Shown: positions 53,923 to 62,035, counted from the stretch's first letter. The stretch is 64,000 nt of DNA from Lysinibacillus agricola (GCF_016638705.1 NZ_CP067341.1:4839501-4903500), one strand, 5' to 3'. Translations and numbers: made by a program. The notes: generated by a model not told the origin, from the sequence alone.

Positions 53923-54336
53923 CTATCTTTTAATTAGTTTAATTTTAAAAAGGTCGTCTCCCTGAACTCTTATACTTTTTACTGATTTCTCTATATTTAC
54001 TTTTGTACCTTCTTCATAAATAATATGATTTTCCATATGCTTCGGTGCTCGTTTTTGAATATCTTTATATAGTTCATCATTGAATGTTTCTTTTGACAAT
54101 TCTTTACTTTCTCCAGTAAGCTGAGAAACATCTCCATTGCCTGCAATAGCTACTACAGCATATGTCCCATTTAACTTTAGTTCTTCAACAGAATAGGTTC
54201 CATTTTGAAGTACTACCTCTTCATCAGTCTCGAATCCAACCCTTACGTTATCTTTATTTATTAAAAACACCCCAACCGTTACAAAAGCAATAATAATAAA
54301 TACAACTAAAAAAATTTTAGAGAAATTGTTCTTCAC
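53923..54336 (-). CDS. Small anchored protein of the peptide operon, unknown
   Basis: A 137-residue protein with one N-terminal helix ('IFLVVFIIIAFVTVGVFLI') and an outward hydrophilic domain of about 105 residues lacking Cys. I recognise no family. It sits between the exporter and the ABC pair in a tight operon, so it could be an exporter accessory (HlyD-like in position but far too short) or an immunity protein. GTG 54336 is chosen, nine bases after AAAGGG. The gene overlaps the exporter by 20 bases. Confidence 0.75.
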   Translation of the reverse strand: MKNNFSKIFLVVFIIIAFVTVGVFLINKDNVRVGFETDEEVVLQNGTYSVEELKLNGTYAVVAIAGNGDVSQLTGESKELSKETFNDELYKDIQKRAPKHMENHIIYEEGTKVNIEKSVKSIRVQGDDLFKIKLIKR

Positions 54337-56425
54337 TAATTCCAACCCTTTCTAATTTTTGTTCATCCAAATCGATGATCTCATCACAAATATCTAGCAA
54401 CAGTGGATCATGGGTTGCAATAAGTACTATTTTGTTATTCTTCTTCGCTAACTGTTTAATGCTTTCTATTAAAGAAATAGTAGATTTAATATCTAAACCA
54501 GTAGAAGGTTCATCTAATAAATATATATCTCTCTCCACTTTCATAGAGCGTAGTAATAATATCTTATTTTTTTGGCCAAAAGATATATTTTTTCCATCTA
54601 ACTCAACAACAAAATTATCTGGATAATCCAGCTTAAAATCTACTGTTTCTTCTGAAACAATACTTTGAGATTTTTCACTGAATACATTAAAATCATAATT
54701 ATTTTTGACTGTATTGTTGTAAATGTAATATTCAGGCGTATATAGCATGACTCTATTAATCATCCAATTACTTTCTACCGTTTCAAACTCATCATGATTA
54801 TTGATTATTATTTTTCCAGAAGTAGGTTCAACAATTCCCGTAATTATTTTCATCAGAGACGTCTTACCACTTCCGTTATTACCCTTTAATCCAACAATAT
54901 TGCCAGCTTTTAGATTGACACTAATTCTTTCTAAAACTACCTTTTCTTCATACTTTAAAGAAATGTCTTTTAACTGAAGATCCCTAATTGGTTCATCCAG
55001 TAGGTAATTTGCTAATTCAGATTTTTCTTTAGAAACCTCATTTGAATTTACTCTATACTGTAAATATTCAATAGCCACTTTACTTTTTTGATATTCCCAA
55101 AACGCATTGAAAATATTTTTTGATTCATTAGCTAGAATAAACACCAAAAATAATCCAAATAAAAATAACGGTGCTGTTACATTTAGATTTAACATAAAGG
55201 ATAAAATATAAAATGAGAAACCGCCGATTATTATCAAATATACAAATATATCTTGCCAAAGCATTAATTTTGATTCAGCAACTTTTAAGTCATTTTTCAC
55301 ATTAGAATATCTATTTATTCCACTCCCTAAATAATCAATAGCATCTGGTTGCTTTTGGAATATTTTTATATCTAACAAGGAGTTTAGTAATTGTGTCACT
55401 GTGTTACTAAATTGATTTACTTCCATTACAAAATGTTTTTGGAACAAGTAATTTTTTTTATAAGCTATTAAAATGGCAATACTAAAACATGTAAATGCTA
55501 TTAAAGAAAATACTGCCATATATAAATTAATGAATGTTAATGAGACAAAAAAACAGACTAACACAATGAATTGAATTTTAAAGTAAAATTTTTGTATGAT
55601 TCCTGGAACTGACATTATAATATTCCAAAAGTAACCTAGTAAGTAACTGTTGCTTTTTACTGAGAAATCATTATCTTTTAGTATTCCTTGGAAATAATCT
55701 GTTACCATTTTTTCCTGCATACTATGTTCTATTTTATTTCTTATTTTCAGATTTCCGATATTAATGATGAAATATAGTATTAACAATGAGATGGAAATAA
55801 TCAACATTAGCCCTAAATCAAGATTTGATATTTTCTCTATTTGAAATACCATTATGTATTGGAAACCTAAAATGATTAAGATAGGTATAAATAGCTTTAA
55901 AACAGTAAATACAATAACTTTAAGTTTATCAACGATTGGTATTTCCTTGATAATTTCATCAGAAAATTGTTTTAAGTTAGATTTATTTTCTTGAATATTT
56001 GGTACTTCTAAGTTTCTTATCTTTTCAATCAGTACAACGTAACCGCTAAAAGTCTCTTTAAATTGCTCTATTTTTATATTTTCTATTCCTGATTTAGCAG
56101 GATTAGAAATAATAATATTTTCATTAGATATTTGGTGTACCACTATATAATGTGGTAAGCCGTTGTTTGAAATTGTAGCTATAAAGGGAGTAGAAATTGT
56201 CAAGATCTCATCTAGATCGAGTACTTCATAAGCTTCAGTTATGACTGAAAATTTTTCAAATACATTAATTAGATCTAATAATGATAACCCTTGATTAATT
56301 TCTTCTGTTATACAGCTCCGAATGTTAGTAGTTGTAACTTTTTTTAGCCCGAGCTGCTGTAATATAGTTCTCATTACCGCTATTCCACAATCATTTTGTT
56401 GATTTTGCATAGTATGGTAATACAT
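54317..56425 (-). CDS. C39-peptidase ABC exporter of the peptide operon
   Basis: A 702-residue bacteriocin-type exporter. The N-terminal C39 domain has Cys13 in 'QNQQNDCGIAVMR' and His92 in 'LPHYIVVH'. The third catalytic position is Asn108 ('SNPA') instead of the usual Asp. A six-helix membrane domain (about 170-455) follows, then an ATPase with Walker A 'GLKGNNGSGKTS', signature-like 'NISFGQKNK' and Walker B 'IYLLDEPSTG'. It would cut the double-glycine leader and export the core. The start at ATG 56425 follows AAAGGATGTGATG. Confidence 0.92.
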   Translation of the reverse strand: MYYHTMQNQQNDCGIAVMRTILQQLGLKKVTTTNIRSCITEEINQGLSLLDLINVFEKFSVITEAYEVLDLDEILTISTPFIATISNNGLPHYIVVHQISNENIIISNPAKSGIENIKIEQFKETFSGYVVLIEKIRNLEVPNIQENKSNLKQFSDEIIKEIPIVDKLKVIVFTVLKLFIPILIILGFQYIMVFQIEKISNLDLGLMLIISISLLILYFIINIGNLKIRNKIEHSMQEKMVTDYFQGILKDNDFSVKSNSYLLGYFWNIIMSVPGIIQKFYFKIQFIVLVCFFVSLTFINLYMAVFSLIAFTCFSIAILIAYKKNYLFQKHFVMEVNQFSNTVTQLLNSLLDIKIFQKQPDAIDYLGSGINRYSNVKNDLKVAESKLMLWQDIFVYLIIIGGFSFYILSFMLNLNVTAPLFLFGLFLVFILANESKNIFNAFWEYQKSKVAIEYLQYRVNSNEVSKEKSELANYLLDEPIRDLQLKDISLKYEEKVVLERISVNLKAGNIVGLKGNNGSGKTSLMKIITGIVEPTSGKIIINNHDEFETVESNWMINRVMLYTPEYYIYNNTVKNNYDFNVFSEKSQSIVSEETVDFKLDYPDNFVVELDGKNISFGQKNKILLLRSMKVERDIYLLDEPSTGLDIKSTISLIESIKQLAKKNNKIVLIATHDPLLLDICDEIIDLDEQKLERVGISEEQFL

Positions 56426-56460
56426 TTTCACATCACATCCTTTATAATCAATCTCTAAAG

Positions 56461-56503
56461 AAAAGCTATTGGCCATATTGCAAGAATATAACCAATAGCT
56501 TTT
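56461..56503 (-). terminator. Partial terminator between precursor peptide and exporter
   Basis: A perfect 12-bp stem AAAAGCTATTGG / CCAATAGCTTTT, loop of 19, then CTTTAG. It lies eight bases after the peptide stop. A leaky stop would give more peptide than exporter mRNA, as in many bacteriocin operons. Confidence 0.7.
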
Positions 56504-56510
56504 GCTCATA

Positions 56511-56594
56511 TTAACCCCAACAAATTAATCCCCAACCTACACATACCCATCCAGCTTTTACTTTTTTAGCTTCTGTTTTTGAAAGTTTGTTCAT
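56511..56594 (-). CDS. Double-glycine-type precursor of a 12-residue Trp/Cys peptide
   Basis: A 27-codon gene. Leader: MNKLSKTEAKKVKAG, core: WVCVGWGLICWG. The leader fits the double-glycine rule with Leu at -12, Ser -11, Glu -8, Val -4, Ala -2 and Gly -1. The core has three Trp and two Cys, seven apart, suited to one disulfide ring. A strong AAAGGAGGCGTG lies seven bases before ATG 56594. It heads an operon with a C39 exporter, ABC pair, thioredoxin-like and DsbB-like proteins. No relative is known to me. Bacteriocin or signalling peptide are both possible. Confidence 0.85.
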   Translation of the reverse strand: MNKLSKTEAKKVKAGWVCVGWGLICWG

Positions 56595-56815
56595 TTGACA
56601 CGCCTCCTTTCTACTAGAAAAAATTAATCACTAGCTACTAAATATGTACTATTCATTTGTAGTTAATGACTATATACAAAATATACCATCATCTATCTAA
56701 CCTGACACCGAAGATTCCTCACAAATAAACCGCATACTAATTTAGTAATTCCCGCAATCCCCACAATATTTACTAGACTAGAAAATACAGAGACATCGTA
56801 AACCTCCATAAAATA
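56595..56815. other. Promoter region of the peptide operon
   Basis: On the minus strand: two direct TGCGG words 22 bases apart (56757-56752, 56734-56730) flank TACTAAATTAGTA. About 50 bases on is a -10-like TATATTTTG (about 56685). The words resemble the ComA half-site TTGCGG, but the arrangement is direct rather than inverted. Confidence 0.45.
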
Positions 56816-56850
56816 TATCAATTTTCACCTTGGAGTAATTGCTTCCGATC
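56816..56850. repeat. Diverged 22-bp palindrome element (copy 12)
   Basis: 'atcaattttcaccttggagt' 'aattgcttccga', a decayed version of the element at 39577 and 43655. Confidence 0.55.
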
Positions 56851-56933
56851 TTCAATTACAATTTTTGAATCATGTATCCCCTCCCTCCCTGCATACAATG
56901 AACAAGACCACTATTTGCAAAGGAGATGTCAAA

Positions 56934-58016
56934 TTGTCAAAGATCACTTCTATCAGTACATACCAACCACCGTACACATTACAACAGACAAATGCGGAGG
57001 AGCTAACGAAGGAGCTTTTTCATGCAAAAATCCCTAAATTAGAGCGCTACTTAAAAGTTTTTGAGAATGGTGGTATTGAAACACGCCATTTTTGTGTGCC
57101 ACCAGAATGGCACCGTACGAATCATTCCTTTGAAGAGCGCAACGATTTATATATTGAGCTAGCTACACAATACAGTGTTGAGGTCATCCAAGCCTGTTTA
57201 CAAAATGAAGCATTTTTACACTCACCGATTTCTCCTAAAGATATTGATGCCATTATTTTTGTGAGTAGCACAGGCATTTCCACACCAAGTATTGATGCAC
57301 GGGTTATGAATCAACTTCCTTTTTCAGACAGACTTAAGCGGATTCCACTTTGGGGACTTGGCTGCGCTGGTGGTGCAGCTGGTGTTAGTAGAGCCTATGA
57401 TTTTTGTCGTGCTCATCCGGAAGCAAAAGTTCTTGTTGTTTGTGTCGAGCTTTGTAGTCTAACCTTTCAGCCAAATGACTTTTCAAAAAGTAATTTAATT
57501 GGTGCCTCTCTTTTTGCGGATGGCGCAGCATGTATACTCGTCTGTGGAGATGAGGTGAATATCGCAGTCAAAAAATCAACACCTACTATTATAGGAACTG
57601 GCTCTAAGTGGATGCCAGATTCTGAAAATGTTATGGGCTGGAATATTAAAAATAATGGCCTACATGTCGTTTTTCAGAAAAGTATTCCTGCCATCATCAC
57701 CAATTGGCTCGGCCCATTCATTGAACAATTTTTATTGGAACATGAACTGTACAGTGAACAGCTTAACCATTTTATTGCACATCCTGGCGGTAAAAAAGTA
57801 TTAACAGCCTATGAAGATACGCTTTATTTAGCTTCCCAAAAAACCGACATTTCTCGGGAAATATTAAAATATCATGGAAATATGTCGTCTCCTACGGTGC
57901 TATATGTATTGGAGCAATTTATGTTAAACGAAGGACAAGTAGAGGATACTGGTTTGCTCGTCGCTCTCGGCCCTGGCTTCTGTGCTGAAGCTGTATTACT
58001 TAAATGGAGGGAGTAG
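56934..58016 (+). CDS. bpsA: Type III polyketide synthase (BpsA/BcsA)
   Basis: A 360-residue chalcone/stilbene synthase-like enzyme. The catalytic Cys lies in 'LWGLGCAGGAAGVSRAYDF' (about residue 143), His in 'NHFIAHPGGKKVL' and Asn in 'KYHGNMSSPTVLYVLEQ'. In B. subtilis BpsA makes alkylpyrones from long-chain acyl-CoA and malonyl-CoA. TTG 56934 is chosen because AAAGGAG lies eight bases before it and the protein then has the family length. The methyltransferase gene follows after one base. Confidence 0.93.
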   Translation: MSKITSISTYQPPYTLQQTNAEELTKELFHAKIPKLERYLKVFENGGIETRHFCVPPEWHRTNHSFEERNDLYIELATQYSVEVIQACLQNEAFLHSPISPKDIDAIIFVSSTGISTPSIDARVMNQLPFSDRLKRIPLWGLGCAGGAAGVSRAYDFCRAHPEAKVLVVCVELCSLTFQPNDFSKSNLIGASLFADGAACILVCGDEVNIAVKKSTPTIIGTGSKWMPDSENVMGWNIKNNGLHVVFQKSIPAIITNWLGPFIEQFLLEHELYSEQLNHFIAHPGGKKVLTAYEDTLYLASQKTDISREILKYHGNMSSPTVLYVLEQFMLNEGQVEDTGLLVALGPGFCAEAVLLKWRE

Positions 58017-58017
58017 C

Positions 58018-58560
58018 ATGATGATTTACATTATTTTGATCCTCGTCATTCTACAAAGATTGACAGAAGTTTTCATTGCAAAACGCAATGAAAAATGGAT
58101 GCTCTCACAAGGGGCATATGAAGTTGGTTCTTCTCATTATCCATATATGGTTACTTTGCACGCCGCTTTTTTCTTGTTTTTAATCATTGAAGTAGTCACT
58201 AACCATAAAAGTGTATCGCCTTTATTTCCGTTATTATTCTTATTATTTATTGCCGTTCAAGCATTACGCATTTGGTGTATTCGTTCATTAGGGTCTTTTT
58301 GGAATACGAAAATACTCATATTGCCTGATGCAGAAGTTGTACGGAAAGGCCCTTATACATTTATGCGTCACCCAAATTACGCAGTTGTTTGCTTAGAAAT
58401 TATTCTTCTGCCTATAATGTTTCAAGCATATTTTACAGCATTCTGCTTTACACTTTTAAATGTAACAATGCTATCTGTACGCATTCCAATTGAAGAAAAA
58501 GCTTTACGAGATGCGACAAATTATAATCATGTATTTCACAAGAAGATTTCGGAATCCTAG
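58018..58560 (+). CDS. bpsB: Alkylpyrone O-methyltransferase (isoprenylcysteine methyltransferase-like)
   Basis: A 180-residue membrane protein with about five helices and the ICMT-type SAM-binding C-terminus: 'GPYTFMRHPNYAVVCLEIIL' and 'RIPIEEKALRDAT'. In B. subtilis the equivalent YpbQ (BpsB) methylates the alkylpyrones made by BpsA. ATG 58018 follows GGAGGGAG inside the bpsA end. A terminator hairpin lies right at its stop codon. Confidence 0.92.
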   Translation: MMIYIILILVILQRLTEVFIAKRNEKWMLSQGAYEVGSSHYPYMVTLHAAFFLFLIIEVVTNHKSVSPLFPLLFLLFIAVQALRIWCIRSLGSFWNTKILILPDAEVVRKGPYTFMRHPNYAVVCLEIILLPIMFQAYFTAFCFTLLNVTMLSVRIPIEEKALRDATNYNHVFHKKISES

Positions 58561-58577
58561 CCGAAATCTTCTTTGTT
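58540..58577. terminator. Terminator between bpsB and zagA
   Basis: AAGAAGATTTCGG / CCGAAATCTTCTT, a perfect 13-bp stem that includes the bpsB stop codon; between convergent genes. Confidence 0.92.
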
Positions 58578-58580
58578 ATA

Positions 58581-59774
58581 TTAATGCCATTCCCAATTGA
58601 ACGGATCTTGTAAACCTTCCCATGAGTTATTAAACTCATCTTCCGTTAATAAACATTTATCCAATTCTTTTATAATCGTCTCTCTATCTAAATCAACACC
58701 AATAATAACGAGCTGTGTCATGCGATCTCCAAATTCCTCATCCCAATCCTCTACTACCTCAGGGCTTTGCAAGAAAACATCTTGCTGCTGTTCTTTTAGC
58801 AAAGCGGCTACCCAATAAGAAACCGGTTCTATTTTTGCCGATGAACCTGCCTGTGATAGTAATAATGCAACATCCTGATGTTTCGCACTCCAAATAATAC
58901 CCTTTGCTCGGACAATCGATTCGGGCATATGATCACACCATTCTACAAATCGCATTGGATGGAATGGTCTTCTACGCTTATATACGAAAGAAGAAATGCC
59001 GTACTCCTCCGTTTCAGGTGTATGATTTTCATGACCAAGCTCTAATTCCTTTAACCAGCCAGCAGATTCTGATACCCGTTCAAAATCAAAGCGTCCAGTA
59101 TTTAAAATCTCAGCCGGCTCTATTACACCGTCAACTGTACGAATTAGCTTGGCTTCAGGCTGTAAGGCACGTAAAATGCGCTCTAATCTTTCAAGCTCTT
59201 CATCTGATACTAAATCACATTTGTTTAATACAAGGACATCACAAAACTCGATTTGGTCAATGAGTAAGTCAGCAACATCCCGTTCATCTAATTCGCCAAC
59301 TGCCTCCTTACGCTCTAAAAGGCTTTCACCTGACTGAAAATCATGCCAAAAACGATTCGCATCTACAACAGTCACCATCGTATCAAGCTGACAAAACTTT
59401 GTTAAATCAATACCAAGCTCCTCGTCTAAATAGCTAAATGTTTGGGCAACAGGTATTGGCTCGCTAATCCCTGTCGACTCAATTAAAATATAATCAATAG
59501 TACCTAGCCTCGCGAGACGCTCCACCTCCTGCAATAAATCCTCGCGTAACGTGCAGCAAATGCAACCATTCGATAACTCCACAAATTTTTCCTCTGTTCG
59601 TGAAATGCCGCTTCCATTTGCAATTAGTTCTGCATCGATATTAATTTCACTCATATCATTGACGATTACAGCAACACGCATATCTTTTTCATTTTGTAAA
59701 ACGTGATTCATCATTGTTGTCTTACCAGAACCTAAATAACCACTTAACACTGTAACGGGAATTTTCTTTGTCAT
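58581..59774 (-). CDS. zagA: Zinc metallochaperone GTPase, COG0523/CobW family
   Basis: A 397-residue GTPase. Walker A 'GYLGSGKTT' (12-20), the metal motif CICC (71-74) in 'LSNGCICCTLREDL', 'ESTGISEP' and G4 'NKCDL'. A C-terminal CobW_C domain with 'RRRPFHPMRF' follows. ZagA (YciC) hands zinc to enzymes such as FolE under zinc limitation. ATG 59774 with AAGGAG before it. A Zur box stands 15 bases upstream of the start, and the divergent neighbour is the zinc-free L33. Confidence 0.93.
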   Translation of the reverse strand: MTKKIPVTVLSGYLGSGKTTMMNHVLQNEKDMRVAVIVNDMSEINIDAELIANGSGISRTEEKFVELSNGCICCTLREDLLQEVERLARLGTIDYILIESTGISEPIPVAQTFSYLDEELGIDLTKFCQLDTMVTVVDANRFWHDFQSGESLLERKEAVGELDERDVADLLIDQIEFCDVLVLNKCDLVSDEELERLERILRALQPEAKLIRTVDGVIEPAEILNTGRFDFERVSESAGWLKELELGHENHTPETEEYGISSFVYKRRRPFHPMRFVEWCDHMPESIVRAKGIIWSAKHQDVALLLSQAGSSAKIEPVSYWVAALLKEQQQDVFLQSPEVVEDWDEEFGDRMTQLVIIGVDLDRETIIKELDKCLLTEDEFNNSWEGLQDPFNWEWH

Positions 59775-59788
59775 TTTTACAACTCCTT

Positions 59789-59809
59789 AAATCGTAATAA
59801 TTACTATTT
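59789..59809. promoter_or_regulatory. Zur box of zagA
   Basis: AAATCGTAATAATTACTATTT, close to the Zur consensus TCGTAATnATTACGA. Confidence 0.85.
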
Positions 59810-59906
59810 ACAGTTTGTAATTAAAACATAGTATCCTGCAAAATGCAACGTTGAACATTTTGTAGAAATACGATATTGACATATTTCATTAAAAATAATA
59901 ACATTT

Positions 59907-59927
59907 AAAGCGTAATTATTACGATTT
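59907..59927. promoter_or_regulatory. Zur box of rpmG
   Basis: AAAGCGTAATTATTACGATTT, with the perfect inner palindrome CGTAATTATTACG, 17 bases before the rpmG start. Confidence 0.9.
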
Positions 59928-59943
59928 AAAAGGAGGGCATTTT

Positions 59944-60093
59944 ATGCGTGTACAAGTGACTTTAGCCTGTACAGAAACAGGTGATAAAAACTATATTACG
60001 ACGAAAAATAAACGAAATAATCCTGAGAGGTTGGAGCTAAAAAAATATTCCCCACGTTTGAAAAGAGTTACATTGCACAGAGAAACGAAGTAA
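59944..60093 (+). CDS. rpmG: 50S ribosomal protein L33, zinc-independent form
   Basis: A 49-residue L33: '[20 protein letters not shown]' and '[20 protein letters not shown]'. Only one Cys (Cys9) remains, so the CxxC pairs that bind zinc in the C+ form are absent. Under zinc shortage this form replaces the zinc-bearing protein. ATG follows AAGGAGGGC. A Zur box lies upstream and the divergent gene is zagA, the usual zinc-limitation pairing. Confidence 0.95.
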   Translation: MRVQVTLACTETGDKNYITTKNKRNNPERLELKKYSPRLKRVTLHRETK

Positions 60094-60146
60094 CAAATTA
60101 CATCTAGTTACGGTCTTATATAGAACCCCTAATAACATAAAAATGA

Positions 60147-60182
60147 CTGTTTCAAAAGTGACTTTACTGACTTTTGAAACAG
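60147..60182 (+). terminator. Hairpin after rpmG
   Basis: CTGTTTCAAAAGT / ACTTTTGAAACAG, a perfect 13-bp stem; only a short T-poor tail follows, so strength is unsure. Confidence 0.65.
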
Positions 60183-60233
60183 CCTATTTAACACGGGATA
60201 AAAAATTGTTATATCTCCTTTCAACAACCTACT

Positions 60234-61037
60234 TTAGACAGTTTTATTAGTATTTATTTCTATAGTCAGCTCGTTCAATTTGTGCTCCATGTCATCAAGC
60301 ACACGTAATTTATGATTTAACTGCTCTTCAAAATCCATTGATTGAGTCAAAACCTTATTTACTTGAACATCTAAGTGTGAAAGAACCTCTGGATTCATCA
60401 TCGTTTTTTCACTTAAAGAAGAGCTTTGTTTTTTTACATCCGCTAATTCTTGCAATAACTTTTCTATCGTACTGCTTTTTTCCTCTATTTCTTTAGCTAA
60501 ACGCTTATTAAGATTGTCTGAGTTTGCTTGTTCTAAACGAGATCTTTCAAGTGCTTCAATTATAGTCTCCATTTGTTGGTTTATGTCCCTTGTGAAATCA
60601 CTCAGCTTATTTTCAAGAACATCAATCGTAGTCTTATAATTAGTGTCTGAATTAACGGAAAGTAATTCATCTTTAGTAACTATTAATGTTTCCTTTAATA
60701 GCTTATTTTCTGCACGCAGTTCTTCTAATTCTTTTAATAATGCCTCTATCGACGAAATTTGTTTTTTCTTTTGAATTTCCCTTGCTTTTATATCATCATA
60801 GTAAATTTGTGTTTTTTTTTCGAAGTCTCTCTTCAGTTTTAAAAGCTCCATCGAAAGCTCTTTTTTTTGATTTGTTAGTTGGACGTTTTCTCGTTCTAGT
60901 CTTAGTACTAGTGAATAATAATCACTCTCTCTGAGCCTGTTAACTTCATTTTTATATTTAGCTAATTCGGCTCTTAAAAAAATGATCATCTGCTGAAGCT
61001 GAATAGGATCATTGTTTTTAACAATATCATTATCCAC
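60234..61037 (-). CDS. Long coiled-coil protein, unknown
   Basis: A 267-residue protein that is almost all coiled coil (about 15-265), rich in Leu, Glu and Lys, without Cys or signal peptide: for example 'LEELRAENKLLKETLIVTKD' and 'LAKEIEEKSSTIEKLLQELA'. GTG 61037 is chosen, seven bases after ATAGGAGG; a GTG six codons earlier is open. It is the last gene of a series running from the coat-like protein, so a structural role at the spore surface is a guess from context. Confidence 0.75.
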   Translation of the reverse strand: MDNDIVKNNDPIQLQQMIIFLRAELAKYKNEVNRLRESDYYSLVLRLERENVQLTNQKKELSMELLKLKRDFEKKTQIYYDDIKAREIQKKKQISSIEALLKELEELRAENKLLKETLIVTKDELLSVNSDTNYKTTIDVLENKLSDFTRDINQQMETIIEALERSRLEQANSDNLNKRLAKEIEEKSSTIEKLLQELADVKKQSSSLSEKTMMNPEVLSHLDVQVNKVLTQSMDFEEQLNHKLRVLDDMEHKLNELTIEINTNKTV

Positions 61038-61051
61038 ACTTGCACCTCCTA

Positions 61052-61348
61052 TCACGAAAATTTTTTAAGTAAACTAATCACTTCTTCAAATTGCTCCTTA
61101 CTCTCCTCTAGCATCTCATCTAGCTGCTTAATAATATTCAATTCTAATTCTTCATCGCCAATTTCTTCAGCTTTTCTCTTTTCCCCTGATATTAAATAGG
61201 CAATAAGTAGATTCAATGTACTTTTTTCGAGATAGGCAAAGCTATTATTTTCCTCAGTACTATAGTCAGGTAGATTCGTGAGCTGTTCCTTCATAAGTTT
61301 ATGGATAACACTATCTATTTTTTGATTCATTTTTTCATATTCACTCAT
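61052..61348 (-). CDS. Small helical acidic protein, unknown
   Basis: A 98-residue acidic, helical protein ('NLLIAYLISGEKRKAEEIGD', 'QLDEMLEESKEQFEEVISLL'). No family recognised. ATG 61348 lies behind AGGAGGATGAAA, inside the end of the previous gene, with which it overlaps by eight bases; tight coupling suggests joint function. It is 14 bases from the coiled-coil gene. Confidence 0.78.
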   Translation of the reverse strand: MSEYEKMNQKIDSVIHKLMKEQLTNLPDYSTEENNSFAYLEKSTLNLLIAYLISGEKRKAEEIGDEELELNIIKQLDEMLEESKEQFEEVISLLKKFS

Positions 61349-61913
61349 TTTCATCCTCCTGTGTTTGACTAATTCCATTAAGATCAATAGGGTTTAAGAC
61401 AACGACGCCCTCTTCTAGCTGATCACAATATGTAAAACCTATGATACTTCCTGAATAAGATAAATTATGTGACCATTTAATCTGAAAGTTAGAAAATGAT
61501 AGTGTTTCATTAGGCTCTAACGTTGTTATTCCTATAGGCCTAAGCCAAAATTCTTCCTTGCTTGATTGATCATTGATTCGCTCCCAGCTACTGTTTCCTT
61601 TTAAATTTGGTGCAAAATGTTCATAGACATACCTTCCAGAGAAGGAGAATGGAGAGTCTTCAGGTAGTTTTATGCACAGATACGGATTTGTTATAGGTTG
61701 ATTACCTATATTGCGAATATGATAAGAGCCCAAACATAAGCTCTCCTGATCAGGATCATAAGAGATACTGAACGAGGATGTGAAATAACTAATGACGTTA
61801 ACACTGTCAGGAATAGTGAGTCCCTCAACCACTTTTTTAATTTCATGAACATAAAAATCAGTTTGCTTTTTTAGTTCATTTATCTTTTCTTCCACACGAT
61901 CGACGTGAGTCAT
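61341..61913 (-). CDS. Coiled-coil plus beta-sandwich protein, unknown
   Basis: A 190-residue protein. A short helical N-terminus (1-35, 'VEEKINELKKQTDFYVHEIK') is followed by an apparent beta-sandwich with aromatic and Asn-rich strands: 'FSISYDPDQESLCLGSYHIR', 'FLLRPIGITTLEPNE'-like spacing and 'WSHNLSYSGSIIGFTYCDQL'. No family is recognised. ATG 61913 behind AAGGGGGT. It follows a terminator after the coat-like gene, so it may have its own promoter. Confidence 0.78.
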   Translation of the reverse strand: MTHVDRVEEKINELKKQTDFYVHEIKKVVEGLTIPDSVNVISYFTSSFSISYDPDQESLCLGSYHIRNIGNQPITNPYLCIKLPEDSPFSFSGRYVYEHFAPNLKGNSSWERINDQSSKEEFWLRPIGITTLEPNETLSFSNFQIKWSHNLSYSGSIIGFTYCDQLEEGVVVLNPIDLNGISQTQEDENE

Positions 61914-61973
61914 AATTAGTACCCCCTTGCCAATAGTATTTAATTAAAGCGAATTTACACTAGTTTATATTCA

Positions 61974-62003
61974 TAAAAAAAAAGAGAGGATTACCCTCTC
62001 TTT
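61974..62003 (-). terminator. Terminator of the coat-like gene
   Basis: AAAGAGAGG / CCTCTCTTT stem with loop GTAA and nine T on the minus strand, 33 bases after the stop. Confidence 0.93.
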
Positions 62004-62035
62004 ACAATATGATTCTCTTCTATGTGTTAGTACCA

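Noticed and set aside
56426..56509. Longer start for the C39 exporter at 56509
   Set aside because: The extension crosses a 12-bp hairpin, lacks C39 similarity, and a better ribosome site precedes ATG 56425.
51470..56594. Lanthipeptide or sactipeptide system
   Set aside because: No LanB/LanC/LanM or radical-SAM gene is present and the core has no Ser or Thr; a disulfide peptide fits better.
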